A stretch of 64,000 nt of DNA, from positions 1-64,000 of the forward strand of contig NZ_FNNN01000016.1 of NCBI RefSeq assembly GCF_900106755.1. Reading direction: 5' to 3'. A program made the position numbers and the translations under genes. This DNA comes from Bacteroides faecis MAJ27 (GTDB lineage Bacteria > Bacteroidota > Bacteroidia > Bacteroidales > Bacteroidaceae). The notes below the pieces were generated by a model. The model searched no databases. It was not told the origin of the DNA and saw only the letters and a program-made list of their open reading frames with translations. Positions 24,801 to 34,353 of this stretch are shown here, in pieces; position 1 is the stretch's first letter, and each line of letters begins with the position of its first letter.

Positions 24801-25811
24801 ATGAATGCTAATATCTCTGGACCATTGATTAGTCTTATAGTGCCTGTTTATAATGTAAAGGACTATTTGAAGACTTGTCTGCAATCTATACTGGAGCAGA
24901 CCTATAAGAACCTTGAGATTATCTTAGTTGATGATGGTTCTGACGACGGTTCCTCCAGTATTTGTGATGAGTTTGCGCGTATGGATCAGCGCATTAAGAC
25001 TATTCATTTACCTCATAGTGGGGTGAGTGCTGCCCGTAATGCCGGTTTGGCTGCAGCTACGGGAGAACTCTTGGGCTTTGTAGACAGTGATGACTGGATT
25101 GATCATGATATGTATCAGTATCTTTACACATTGATGGTAGAGCATGATGCGGATGTCTCTGCTTGTACTTATCTCCTTGAGCAAGAAGGAAGGCCCTCCA
25201 AGATAATCAACAATACCGGTAAGTTGCATATCTTTTCCAAGAAGGAAATTATACGTGCTTTGGTGAAGAATGACTTGGTAAAGAACTATTTATGGGCGAA
25301 ACTTTTTAAACGTAAATTGTTTGACCGCCTTTCATTCCCTGTCGGACGAGTTTATGAAGACGTGGCGGTATTATATAAAGTATTCTATAGCTCTCAGAAA
25401 GTGGTATTGAGTTGTGTCTCTAAATACCATTATATGATTCATAAGAATGAGAGTATTACTCGTGGAGGTTATGACCCGGTAAAGGAATATCATTATTTCC
25501 TGAGTCTTTATGAGCAGGATAAGTTTATTCAGAATGCAGAGCTTGGAGACGAATCTTCTGTTGGTGTACTTAAGAGAGGTATTCATTTGGTTAACCACAC
25601 TTTATTGTGTCCTCCATCACCGGCTTTTGAAGATATAATAGATGAAACAATGCTGAAAATGCGCGAATATCGTCATATTACTCCTTGGCAATTAGGCCCG
25701 AGTATGTCAATCAAACGATATTTTATGTGTAAACACTTCGGTTTCTATAGAATGCTATATCGTGGTTATCGTGCTATATTCAAGAGAAAGCACAAATTGT
25801 TGATTGACTAG
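24801..25811 (+). CDS. GT2 family glycosyltransferase
   Basis: A 336-residue GT-A enzyme: LISLIVPVYNVKDYLKTCLQSIL, nucleotide-binding VDDGSDDGSS, the HSGVSAARNAGL signature and the metal-binding FVDSDDWI. The C-terminal 230 residues are variable and determine the acceptor. No transmembrane segment. First gene of the accessory glycan part of the locus, followed directly by two GT4 genes, the first after only 1 nt. Sugar unknown. Confidence 0.85.
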   Translation: MNANISGPLISLIVPVYNVKDYLKTCLQSILEQTYKNLEIILVDDGSDDGSSSICDEFARMDQRIKTIHLPHSGVSAARNAGLAAATGELLGFVDSDDWIDHDMYQYLYTLMVEHDADVSACTYLLEQEGRPSKIINNTGKLHIFSKKEIIRALVKNDLVKNYLWAKLFKRKLFDRLSFPVGRVYEDVAVLYKVFYSSQKVVLSCVSKYHYMIHKNESITRGGYDPVKEYHYFLSLYEQDKFIQNAELGDESSVGVLKRGIHLVNHTLLCPPSPAFEDIIDETMLKMREYRHITPWQLGPSMSIKRYFMCKHFGFYRMLYRGYRAIFKRKHKLLID

Positions 25812-25812
25812 A

Positions 25813-27054
25813 ATGACTAAGGAAAAGATAGCTTTTGTAGTAGTTCGTTATGGAAAAGATATAAACGGGGGTGCTGAATATCATTGTCGTATGCTGGCAG
25901 AAAGGCTTGTGAATGATTATGATGTTGAAGTATTAACTACGTGCGTCAAGAATTATGTTACCGGTGAAAATGAATACCCTGAAGGAAAAGAAACTTTGAA
26001 TGGTGTTTTGGTACGTCGATTCTATTCGGACCCTGTTGAGCCGGACTTACATAAGAGCTATGTGCGACAAGCGGCTCCGGCAAAGAAGTGGAGACACTTT
26101 CTGTATAGATGTCGTCTTTTGAAACCATTGTCCTATGTGAAGCCAATTTGGCATTATAAAGAGGAAGAAGAAATAAAAGCTTTGAATAGTCAGGTCTTTT
26201 ATTCATCCTCGATGTATACCTTTATAAGAGAAAACAAAGCTTTTTATAAAGCATTCATTCCACTTTCTTTTTTTCCTCACACCTATTATACTGCGATGTA
26301 TGCACCGGAGAAAACGATCCTTATTCCTACCATGCATAATAACGGTTCTTCTTTTCGTTCTATTATTACATCTGTTTTTTCTAAGGTTGCATATATTGGG
26401 TTTAATATAGAAGCAGAACAGAAGTTAGTCGAGAATATCGTTGGAAAACCTTTAGCTGCTAATGGTATTATTAGTGTAGGTATAGAGAAGACGAAGGCTG
26501 CTGATTGGAAGCAAACAAAGGTAAAATATAATTTGCCGGAGGACTATCTACTGTATGTTGGGAGAATCGATGCTATAAAGTTGAATAATATTGTTGATTA
26601 CTTTTTAGGCTACAAGAAGAAATATATAGCTTCCCGGTTGAAGCTGGTTTTGGTTGGAGGTATCTTTGGCAAGACAGTTGAACATCCGGATATAATTTAT
26701 ACAGGTTTTGTTGGTGATGCGGAGAAAGTTGCTATCCAGTTGAATGCTAAAGTAATTGTGAATCCTTCGAAGTATGAAAGCTTGTCGCTCATTTTACTTG
26801 AAACAATGAGTGAGGGTAAGGCGATGTTAGTCAATGGGCAGTGTAATGTTCTGAAAGAACATTGTGTGAAGAGTGATTATGCGGCTTTATACTATATGAA
26901 TCGGCGGGATTTTGTGCGAAAGCTACGATGTCTGGAGGAGTCTGAAGTATTGCGTCAACAGATGGGAGAGAAAGGGCGTCGTTATGTTCAGGAAAATTAT
27001 GATTGGAAGATAATTATAGGACGAATGAGAAGTGCGATTCAAGCGCTCTCGTAG
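25813..27054 (+). CDS. GT4 family glycosyltransferase (paralog 1)
   Basis: A 413-residue GT-B enzyme beginning MTKEKIAFVVVRYGKDINGGAEYHC. The donor side has YVGRIDAIKLNN and NPSKYESLSLILLETMSEGKAML, the E-x7-E type motif of GT4. It is one of three paralogs (25813, 27079, 28325) that are similar along their whole length. The start is set at 25813, right after the stop of the preceding gene, to match the common length. Transfers a sugar to a lipid-linked surface glycan; sugar unknown. Confidence 0.85.
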   Translation: MTKEKIAFVVVRYGKDINGGAEYHCRMLAERLVNDYDVEVLTTCVKNYVTGENEYPEGKETLNGVLVRRFYSDPVEPDLHKSYVRQAAPAKKWRHFLYRCRLLKPLSYVKPIWHYKEEEEIKALNSQVFYSSSMYTFIRENKAFYKAFIPLSFFPHTYYTAMYAPEKTILIPTMHNNGSSFRSIITSVFSKVAYIGFNIEAEQKLVENIVGKPLAANGIISVGIEKTKAADWKQTKVKYNLPEDYLLYVGRIDAIKLNNIVDYFLGYKKKYIASRLKLVLVGGIFGKTVEHPDIIYTGFVGDAEKVAIQLNAKVIVNPSKYESLSLILLETMSEGKAMLVNGQCNVLKEHCVKSDYAALYYMNRRDFVRKLRCLEESEVLRQQMGEKGRRYVQENYDWKIIIGRMRSAIQALS

Positions 27055-27078
27055 ATGGAATATAATATTAGAAAAGCT

Positions 27079-28320
27079 ATGCAGAAAGAAAAGGTTGCTT
27101 TTGTTGTTGTCAGGTATGGCAAAAATATAAATGGTGGCGCAGAATATCATTGTCAGATGTTGGCTGAGCGACTGGTGGAAGATTATGACGTGGAAGTGCT
27201 TACTACCTGTGTCAGAGATGTTGCAACAGGCGAGAATACATATCCGGAAGGCACGGAAGAATGGAATAAAGTGTTGGTCCGTCGTTTTAGAACAAATCCA
27301 ATCCAGCACGAAAAAGAGCGTTGTTTCGCGAAAAAGGCTAAACCTGCAAGAAAGTTACGTCAGTTCCTTTTTAAATTAGGAATCTTGAAATATTTGTCTT
27401 ATTTGTTTCCTGTGTGGTCTTATAAAAATGATCTGGAAGTACAGGCAATGAATAGCGATAAGTTCTATTCATCCGCATTGAACGAGTATATTCGTGAACA
27501 TGTAGATGAATATAAAGCATTTATAGCGATGTCTTCTGATTATGTCACTTTTTATTATACTGCATTGTATGCAGGTAGAAAAACGATAGCTATTCCTACA
27601 ATGCATAATATGGGTATTTCTTTCCGTTCAGTATTAACCTCTGCTTTTTCAAAGATAGCTTATGTTGGTTTTAATACTGGAGAGGAACAGAGACTTGCTG
27701 AAAATATCTTGGGCAAGGCTCTGGGAGCTCATGGAATATTGAGTGTAGGAATAGAGGAGTCTTTATCCGCAGATTGGGCGCTGACAAAAGAAAAGTTTCA
27801 ATTACCAGAGAGATATTTGTTATATATTGGCCGTATTACTCCTAAAAAGATTCATCGTTTACTTACCTATTTTGTGAATTATAAGAAGAAATATTCAGAT
27901 TCAACATTAAGATTAGTATTGGTAGGAGGACTGGCTATGGAGCGATTTGAGCATCCTGATATTATATATACAGGTTTTGTCAGTGATGAAGAGAAAATGT
28001 CAATTCTACAGCATGCCGAAATTGTAGTGAATCCTTCTCGTTATGAAAGCCTTTCTTTAATACTTTTAGAGGCTATGAGCCAAAAGAAACCAATGCTTGT
28101 AAACGGACATTGTAAGGTATTGAAAGAACATTGTTTAAAAAGTGATTTTGCTTCTTTCTATTATATGAATAAGCGTGGGTTTAATCAAGCGCTTCGACGG
28201 ATTGAACAATCGGAAGATTTGAGAGAGGAGATGGGAGAAAAAGGTGCATCTTATGTGAAATCGAATTATGATTGGACTTTGATTATGGGGCGCTTAAAGC
28301 AAGCTATCAAGAGCATCTAA
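27079..28320 (+). CDS. GT4 family glycosyltransferase (paralog 2)
   Basis: Paralog of the preceding gene: MQKEKVAFVVVRYGKNINGGAEYHCQMLAERL, YIGRITPKKIHRL, NPSRYESLSLILLEAMSQKKPML. An ATG at 27055 lies immediately after the previous stop and would add eight residues; the ATG at 27079 gives 413 residues and the same N-terminus as the other two copies, so it is chosen, though translational coupling at 27055 is possible. Ends 4 nt from the convergent third paralog. Confidence 0.82.
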   Translation: MQKEKVAFVVVRYGKNINGGAEYHCQMLAERLVEDYDVEVLTTCVRDVATGENTYPEGTEEWNKVLVRRFRTNPIQHEKERCFAKKAKPARKLRQFLFKLGILKYLSYLFPVWSYKNDLEVQAMNSDKFYSSALNEYIREHVDEYKAFIAMSSDYVTFYYTALYAGRKTIAIPTMHNMGISFRSVLTSAFSKIAYVGFNTGEEQRLAENILGKALGAHGILSVGIEESLSADWALTKEKFQLPERYLLYIGRITPKKIHRLLTYFVNYKKKYSDSTLRLVLVGGLAMERFEHPDIIYTGFVSDEEKMSILQHAEIVVNPSRYESLSLILLEAMSQKKPMLVNGHCKVLKEHCLKSDFASFYYMNKRGFNQALRRIEQSEDLREEMGEKGASYVKSNYDWTLIMGRLKQAIKSI

Positions 28321-28324
28321 ATCT

Positions 28325-29566
28325 TTATATATTTTCGATAACTTGCTTTAGTTTATTCATTATTATGTTCCAGTCGTAATTACTGTTAACATAAGAGTAT
28401 CCTTTTTCTCCCATCTCTAATCTAAGATTGGTAGAAGAGTCTAGCGTATGAAGTTTATCAATAAAACTTTTTTCATTAGTGTAGTATAGAGCAGCATTAT
28501 TACTTTTATTGCAATGTTCTTTCAATACATTGCAATTGCCATTGACCAACATCGCTTTTTTTAAAGCCATTGCTTCCAGTAATATGAGCGATAGGCTTTC
28601 ATACAGTGATGGGTTGATTACAATCTTTGCGTGTTGAATGATTGATGTCTTTTCTTGTTCTTCAACAAAATTAGTATATATGATATCCGGATGATTGAAA
28701 GGATCACTATATTGTTTGCCTACAAGAACAAACTTTAAGTCAGAATTAGGATATGCCTTTTTGTAGTTGAGGAAATAAGTATACACATTGTTAAGTTTGC
28801 CTTGGTCTACTCTCCCTACATAGAGCATATATTCATCCGGAAGATTGTACTTTTCTTGGGTCACTGTCCACTCTGCTGGAGCACTTAGCTCTATCCCTAC
28901 GCTTACAATACTGTGGGGTGCCATGTGCATGCCAAATATTTTTCTTGCTAGTTTTTGTTCTGCTGTTGTGTTGAAAGCGATGTAGGCTGCCTTTGTAAAG
29001 ACTTGTGTCAAGGTTGAGCGAAATGCAGTTTTGTGATAATGCATTGTAGGGATTACAATAGTCTTTTCTGGTGCATATAAAGTTGTGTAATATACATGGG
29101 AATAATCTATTGTAATAGGGATGATTGCTTTGTAATTATCTTTATTTTCTTTTATGAAATTGAAGAGAGCCGGAGAATGGAAAACTTGGCTGCTGAGTGC
29201 TTCTAGTTCTTCTTTTTCTTTGAAATGCCAAACAGGGAAAAAGTAAGAAGCCATAGCTAGAAAGTGACATTTGTATAAAAAACGTCTTAATTTATAAGCC
29301 GGTTTGGCTTTCTTTTTATAAAAGTTTTCAAGTTCAGGATGAGTGGGATTAGTTTTAAAACGGCGAACAGTGACTTTATTGATAATCTCTTTTTCCTTAA
29401 ACTCAATATTCTCTCCAGTTCTATAATTATCTACACAAGTAGTTAGAACCTCAACGTTATAATCATTGGTAAGCCTTTCGGCTAGCATTCTACAATGATA
29501 CTCTGCTCCTCCATTGATATTTAATCCGTAACGTACAACAACAAATGCTATATTTTCCTTACTCAT
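28325..29566 (-). CDS. GT4 family glycosyltransferase (paralog 3, opposite strand)
   Basis: Third paralog, 413 residues, MSKENIAFVVVRYGLNINGGAEYHC, YVGRVDQGKLNNV, NPSLYESLSLILLEAMALKKAML. It is inverted relative to the other two and has its own promoter (TATCTTTG on the minus strand at 29589-29596). It is visibly AT-rich. The inverted order suggests local rearrangement or independent acquisition. Confidence 0.85.
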   Translation of the reverse strand: MSKENIAFVVVRYGLNINGGAEYHCRMLAERLTNDYNVEVLTTCVDNYRTGENIEFKEKEIINKVTVRRFKTNPTHPELENFYKKKAKPAYKLRRFLYKCHFLAMASYFFPVWHFKEKEELEALSSQVFHSPALFNFIKENKDNYKAIIPITIDYSHVYYTTLYAPEKTIVIPTMHYHKTAFRSTLTQVFTKAAYIAFNTTAEQKLARKIFGMHMAPHSIVSVGIELSAPAEWTVTQEKYNLPDEYMLYVGRVDQGKLNNVYTYFLNYKKAYPNSDLKFVLVGKQYSDPFNHPDIIYTNFVEEQEKTSIIQHAKIVINPSLYESLSLILLEAMALKKAMLVNGNCNVLKEHCNKSNNAALYYTNEKSFIDKLHTLDSSTNLRLEMGEKGYSYVNSNYDWNIIMNKLKQVIENI

Positions 29567-29588
29567 ATTAATATAATAAGCTTTCCGG

Positions 29589-29596
29589 CAAAGATA
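29589..29596 (-). promoter_or_regulatory. Promoter -7 box of inverted GT4 gene
   Basis: Minus strand TATCTTTG, 23 nt before the ATG. Confidence 0.6.
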
Positions 29597-29662
29597 CGAT
29601 TATTAATGATAACCTGGGAACTTAAAATCTGGTTTTTATTTTACTGATAATACTATATTCTC

Positions 29663-29670
29663 TATCTTTG
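29663..29670 (+). promoter_or_regulatory. Promoter -7 box of tandem GT2 genes
   Basis: TATCTTTG, 29 nt before the ATG at 29699; divergent partner of the preceding box. Confidence 0.6.
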
Positions 29671-29698
29671 TGCGTAAGTTTATTAATGGAGAGCATGC

Positions 29699-30688
29699 AT
29701 GGAGAATAATTATTTGATAAGTGTGATTGTACCTGTACATAATACAGTTAATTATTTGCGAAAATGTATTGAATCTATACGAAATCAATCTTTAGAAAAT
29801 ATAGAGATAATTCTAGTAGATAATTTATCAACTGATGGATCTTCTGAGGTATGTGATGAATATGCAAGTATGGATACTCGGGTAAAAGTAATCCATCTTT
29901 CGGTAGCTAATGCATCTGTAGCTCGTAATGCCGGCATTGATGTGGCTTCTGCTCCATATATAGGGTTTATAGACAGTGATGATTATATTGACGCCAATAT
30001 GTATGAGGAATTGCTTGCTGCAATTAGTTCATATGGTGTTGATTTGGTATATTCCAATTTTCAGATTGAACATGATGACGGGCATATAGACTCTTTTGAA
30101 CCTAATAGTGGCATGATCTGTGAAAGATCTTCGAAGGAGGTGGTGTATGATATGATGTGTGATCGATTGAATAGTTCTTGTTGTACGAAACTCTTTAAGA
30201 AGACACTTTTTTCTTCGTTAAAATTTCCTACACATAACATGTATGAAGATCGTCTTATTTTGCATCAGTGGATATTAGAATCTGAAAAAGTAGTGTGGAT
30301 TGATAAGGCATTTTATCATTATGTAAAAAGAGACTCTAGTATTTGCCATGTTATTTCACCATTACAACGGTATCATTTCTTTTTAGCACAATTTTGCCGC
30401 TTGGAGTTTATTAATAATAATCTATTGTTCGATACGGAAGAACAATATAATATGAAAACATCCCTTGTTAAGAGCTGCTTAAGGACTTTTAAAGAGATGC
30501 GTTCTTTTCCTTTTAGCGAAAGTCGTGCCTATGTTGTTGATATGAAGAATAATTTGAAGAAATTAATTCCTCTGCCTAAAAAGGAACTTGATATTAAATG
30601 TTATAAACGGCTGAGAAAGATTGTTTATTTTTGGCCTATTTATTATTGGATACATTTTAAACTTAAAAAGACAAATAGTGGAGAATAA
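29699..30688 (+). CDS. GT2 family glycosyltransferase (tandem copy 1)
   Basis: A 329-residue GT-A enzyme: MENNYLISVIVPVHNTVNYLRKCIESI, LVDNLSTDGSSEVCDEYA, SVARNAGI and the metal motif FIDSDDYID. The usual DDGS is DNLS here and in the next gene, a shared change. It overlaps the next gene by 11 nt. Cytoplasmic, acceptor unknown. Confidence 0.85.
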   Translation: MENNYLISVIVPVHNTVNYLRKCIESIRNQSLENIEIILVDNLSTDGSSEVCDEYASMDTRVKVIHLSVANASVARNAGIDVASAPYIGFIDSDDYIDANMYEELLAAISSYGVDLVYSNFQIEHDDGHIDSFEPNSGMICERSSKEVVYDMMCDRLNSSCCTKLFKKTLFSSLKFPTHNMYEDRLILHQWILESEKVVWIDKAFYHYVKRDSSICHVISPLQRYHFFLAQFCRLEFINNNLLFDTEEQYNMKTSLVKSCLRTFKEMRSFPFSESRAYVVDMKNNLKKLIPLPKKELDIKCYKRLRKIVYFWPIYYWIHFKLKKTNSGE

Positions 30689-31667
30689 GTGTTTGGTTAG
30701 TATAATAGTGCCTGTTCATAATACCGCTGATTATTTGCATAAATGTATTGAATCATTACGTAGTCAGACATTACAGCAGATTGAAATAATTTTGGTTGAT
30801 AATTTATCTGTTGATGGTTCCTCTGAGATATGTGATGAATATGCGAAAATTGACAAACGTATTAAAGTGCTTCATCTTTCTATAGCTGGGCTCTCTATTG
30901 CCCGTAATGCTGGCATGCGTATAGCTTCTGCTCCTTACATTGGTTTTGTTGACAGTGACGACTATGTTGAACCTGCAATGTTTGAGAAAATGTTGGATGC
31001 AATGGTACAAAGTGATGCGGAAATTGCATATTGTAATTTTCTTCTTGAATATGAATTTAAACCAAACGAGTCTCCTTACCGGAATTCTGGAGATATTGTT
31101 ATTCGAGATCCAAAGAATGTATTACAAGATATGATGATGGAAAAAGTTAGTTGTTCTGCTTGTACAAAGCTTTATAAGAGTGACTTTTTGACATCATTAC
31201 AATTCCCGGAGGGGAAAAATTATGAGGACAGGCTTGTAATGTATGAATGGGTTGCTCTATGCAAGAAAGTTGTATGGGTAGATAGTCCTTTTTATCATTA
31301 TGTAGAACGACAAACAAGTATATGTCACACGATGTCTCCTATGAATCTTTATCATTATTTTTTAGCAGAATATGCCCGTATGAGGTTCATGGAGAAATAT
31401 TCTCTATTTGAAGAAGAAGATCTTTTTAAAATTAGGACTAGGTTGATAGGGACTTGTCTTACAATATTTAAGGAGATACTTTTGAAGGTGAATTTGAGAG
31501 AATTCAAAGAACCTGTCAAGGATATGAGGCAGAAAATGAAAGAGATAGCTGCATTGCCTGAAGGTACATATGAATTGAAGTATCGTAGGAGGGCAAGAAA
31601 AATAGCTTATCATTGGCATTTGTACTACTTGACTCATTTCCTACTTAAAAAAGGTGGAGATTCGTGA
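30678..31667 (+). CDS. GT2 family glycosyltransferase (tandem copy 2, GTG start)
   Basis: Paralog of the preceding gene. The GTG at 30678 gives MENKCLVSIIVPVHN and exactly 329 residues, the same N-terminus and length as copy 1, and overlaps its end by 11 nt, typical of translational coupling. A reading from 30621 would add 19 residues lying inside copy 1 and is rejected. Motifs: VDNLSVDGSSEICDEYA, LSIARNAGM, FVDSDDYVE. A clear product of tandem duplication. Confidence 0.85.
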   Translation: MENKCLVSIIVPVHNTADYLHKCIESLRSQTLQQIEIILVDNLSVDGSSEICDEYAKIDKRIKVLHLSIAGLSIARNAGMRIASAPYIGFVDSDDYVEPAMFEKMLDAMVQSDAEIAYCNFLLEYEFKPNESPYRNSGDIVIRDPKNVLQDMMMEKVSCSACTKLYKSDFLTSLQFPEGKNYEDRLVMYEWVALCKKVVWVDSPFYHYVERQTSICHTMSPMNLYHYFLAEYARMRFMEKYSLFEEEDLFKIRTRLIGTCLTIFKEILLKVNLREFKEPVKDMRQKMKEIAALPEGTYELKYRRRARKIAYHWHLYYLTHFLLKKGGDS

Positions 31668-31671
31668 ATAG

Positions 31672-31712
31672 AAAAAAGGGATATTTACTTAATATCCCAC
31701 TAAATATTTTTC
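31672..31712. terminator. Bidirectional terminator
   Basis: Perfect 8-bp stem GGGATATT/AATATCCC (31678-31685, 31691-31698) with an A run before it and a T-rich stretch after it, between two convergent GT2 genes. Confidence 0.7.
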
Positions 31713-31718
31713 TCCTTT

Positions 31719-32699
31719 TTACTTCCTTTTGTTTCCTTTTATATTGAGCCATTTTTCTAGTCTTAATTGAATGAATCTGAGATGGAATCGGCGGACTCTT
31801 CTTCGCATACGTGCGGATACATAGCTAGGATTAATGAGTTTTGAATAGTGTCTGGCCTTTTTATACATGCCCAGATACATAAATTTATCGTATAGATCAT
31901 AATAAAAGCAACTGAGGGATCGTAAGTATGGCTCTGTTAATGGAGTATTAAATTTATGGATATAAAATGCGGTTATATCAATGGTCGATAATATGAACCT
32001 TTCATATTTCTGTATATCATTAGAATGACTTGCTGACTCTTCTAAGACACGGTATACGGTAGTGCTTTCCGGAAGATACTTTATTTTGTAATAATATGAT
32101 ATCCATAGCCACATAGGATAGTCTCCCATTAGCCAGTTTTTGCTCTTAGGTTCCACTTCTTTCAAGTACTCCATTACTAAGGAACTGCGTATACAAGTAG
32201 TAAGAGTTGGAATACAATTTCCGGATAATAACTCTATATAACCCTTATATTCCCGTCCAATAATATCTTCTTCTATTTTGCCTTCCTTTTGGTTATATAC
32301 CTTGCTGGTAGTATATATCATGCCGTAGTCAGGATTTTTTTCTAGAAAATCGATTTGTTTCTGAAGTTTTAATGGGTCAATCCAATAATCGTCTCCTTCG
32401 CATATTGCAATATACTTTCCTCTGACCCGTGAGCATTGGTATTTGGCAAAGATATCTTCTTTCTTTGAATATTTGTTTTCCTTCTGATATATGGGTCTTA
32501 TGACTTGAGGGTGATTATGCTCGTACTCGCGAATAATATCAGGAGTATTATCTGTGGATGCATCATCATGGATTAGAATTTCAAATGGAAAATTTGTCTT
32601 TTGCATTAGAAAACCATCTAAACACTGGGATATATATAATCCATGATTATATGTACTACAAATTATACTTACTAATGGAGTATTTGCTATATCTTTCAT
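31719..32699 (-). CDS. GT2 family glycosyltransferase
   Basis: A 326-residue GT-A enzyme: PLVSIICSTYNHGLYISQCLDGFL, IHDDASTDNTPDII, then ICEGDDYWIDPLKL, which contains the DxD-like metal motif EGDDYW common in capsule-type GT2 enzymes. Last gene of the five-gene minus-strand operon, 6 nt after the GNAT gene, so it probably transfers the modified amino sugar made by the upstream genes. Confidence 0.85.
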   Translation of the reverse strand: MKDIANTPLVSIICSTYNHGLYISQCLDGFLMQKTNFPFEILIHDDASTDNTPDIIREYEHNHPQVIRPIYQKENKYSKKEDIFAKYQCSRVRGKYIAICEGDDYWIDPLKLQKQIDFLEKNPDYGMIYTTSKVYNQKEGKIEEDIIGREYKGYIELLSGNCIPTLTTCIRSSLVMEYLKEVEPKSKNWLMGDYPMWLWISYYYKIKYLPESTTVYRVLEESASHSNDIQKYERFILSTIDITAFYIHKFNTPLTEPYLRSLSCFYYDLYDKFMYLGMYKKARHYSKLINPSYVSARMRRRVRRFHLRFIQLRLEKWLNIKGNKRK

Positions 32700-32705
32700 T
32701 CAATA

Positions 32706-33149
32706 TTAACTTTTGTGTATTTCTTTCTTCATTAAATACTTTTCATCCCTATCTTCAGTTTCATAAAACCCCATTTTATGATATGCCTGAAGTGCATTGT
32801 TGTTGTCTTTTCTAACTTCCAGCAATATCTCCTGAATGTCGGTAGAAAGATGTTCTATGATATAATTAATTATTTTTTGAGAAATCCCATGACCTTGATA
32901 GTCGGGGTGTACACAAACATAGGGGATATATAAAAATCTTTCTTCTCTATTGTAATAGCCAACAATTAAAGATATAATGTTAGGTCCGGAAATAGCATAG
33001 TATATAGAGCCGTTATGATACATTTTCAATATCCATTCATCCAGATTTGGCATCTGTAGCAGAGAAGGAGCAAACCAGTTTGCAGAGGATATGATAAAAC
33101 CCCTGAATTTGGTATATGATAAAGGCTCTGTATGGATTGTTATGCTCAT
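32706..33149 (-). CDS. GNAT family N-acetyltransferase
   Basis: A 147-residue acetyltransferase. The acetyl-CoA loop is in VHPDYQGHGISQKIINYII (Q/R-x-x-G-x-G/A-like) and the C-terminal motif LEVRKDNNNALQAYHKMGFYETE is typical. It lies 3 nt after the ATP-grasp gene in the same operon. It may acetylate a sugar amino group, an amino acid, or the product of the ligase; this is inferred from context. Confidence 0.82.
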   Translation of the reverse strand: MSITIHTEPLSYTKFRGFIISSANWFAPSLLQMPNLDEWILKMYHNGSIYYAISGPNIISLIVGYYNREERFLYIPYVCVHPDYQGHGISQKIINYIIEHLSTDIQEILLEVRKDNNNALQAYHKMGFYETEDRDEKYLMKKEIHKS

Positions 33150-33152
33150 ATT

Positions 33153-34352
33153 TTAATCAATAATAATATGTACAAACTGGTCCATATTTTCTATAACACT
33201 AAACATCTCTTCTTTCGAAGAATATTTGAGAATGAGTGTCCCCAATGCATCACCAGCATCCCGGAATGCATGAACATTATCTCCACTTTTCAGTTCTGTT
33301 ACACAATCTACCAGATTGTTTTTTGCAAAGTTCTCATCAAATGATATTTCTTTAAACCGTCCGGTCTGTTTGCTATGTAACATATAATTGGACCAGTACC
33401 CCCTTGCCGGTGACATCTCTATTTCAGAGCAATCTTCTCCCAAAGCTGCTTTTATCACATATTTAACCATATTGACCCCTGTTGCCAGCTCTGTAATTTG
33501 AGGAATTAAACTGCCACCGCTTCTGGCACCTAACTCCAGTATATACAATTTCCCGTTTTTACCAAGAATAGCTTCAACATTATATGCGGTTGTTCCCATT
33601 TTTAGTTCAGAGATCAGGCGCTGTATGTCCTTTTCTAGTTCTGTTATAATTTCAGGTTTCATCTGGAAAGGCCAGCATTCGCCAAGTGGGGCAAAATCTT
33701 TGGCAACTGAAGAACTGTAGTATTCGTTTCCAAAACAATGGAACTTTAAAATTCCGTCTACGGAAAAGGCATCTCCTGAGATCTGATATCCATCTTTCTC
33801 TATGAATTCTTCAATAATAATGCGTTTTTCACGAGAATATGAGAGGGCATCTTCTATAAAGTCTTTTAGTTGATTTACGTTGGTCAGTTTATTGATACCT
33901 TTACTTCCTGATGAATCGACAGGCTTTATCATAACAGGAAGGGTTAAATTCTTGATTTGTTCCAAAGCCTCCGGGTATGAAGAACATCCGACGTACTTGG
34001 GAACATTGAAGTTATGTTCTGCCAGATATCGCCTGAATAAGTCTTTCTGAGAAAGAACTTCTACAGAAGCATAGGGGCTGGTAGGCAATCCTAGTTTCTC
34101 ACAAACATAAGCAGCTGTAGGGGCTGCAGGATCTGAAGCATATGCAACGACGCCATCTACTTGAAGTCTTTTGGCTAACTCGTAAACAGCCTCCTTGTCT
34201 GTTGTGCTGACATTATAATATTCGTGGGCATACTGATGTCCTGGGTTATTCGGCAAGTAATCGCAGGTGATTACGTAATGTCCCATTTTTACAGCTTCTT
34301 TAATCGCATAGACCTGATATAAAGAGCCTCCTAGCATTAAAATCTTTTTCAT
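33153..34352 (-). CDS. ATP-grasp family ligase
   Basis: A 399-residue ATP-grasp enzyme of the carbamoyl-phosphate-synthase-like group. N-terminal Rossmann-like domain MKKILMLGGSLYQVYAIKEAVKMG, then the ATP-binding domain with PVMIKPVDSSGSKGI and RIIIEEFI, and the Mg2+ site YNVEAILGKNGKLYILELGARSGG. Such enzymes join a carboxylate to an amine through an acyl phosphate. The ATG at 34352 follows the aminotransferase stop by 1 nt; an upstream start at 34370 would overlap that gene. Between two aminotransferases and a GNAT, it could link an amino acid to an amino sugar. Confidence 0.82.
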   Translation of the reverse strand: MKKILMLGGSLYQVYAIKEAVKMGHYVITCDYLPNNPGHQYAHEYYNVSTTDKEAVYELAKRLQVDGVVAYASDPAAPTAAYVCEKLGLPTSPYASVEVLSQKDLFRRYLAEHNFNVPKYVGCSSYPEALEQIKNLTLPVMIKPVDSSGSKGINKLTNVNQLKDFIEDALSYSREKRIIIEEFIEKDGYQISGDAFSVDGILKFHCFGNEYYSSSVAKDFAPLGECWPFQMKPEIITELEKDIQRLISELKMGTTAYNVEAILGKNGKLYILELGARSGGSLIPQITELATGVNMVKYVIKAALGEDCSEIEMSPARGYWSNYMLHSKQTGRFKEISFDENFAKNNLVDCVTELKSGDNVHAFRDAGDALGTLILKYSSKEEMFSVIENMDQFVHIIID

Positions 34353-34353
34353 T

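Noticed and set aside
30621..30677. 19-residue extension of the second tandem GT2
   Set aside because: The paralog comparison fixes the GTG at 30678 as start.
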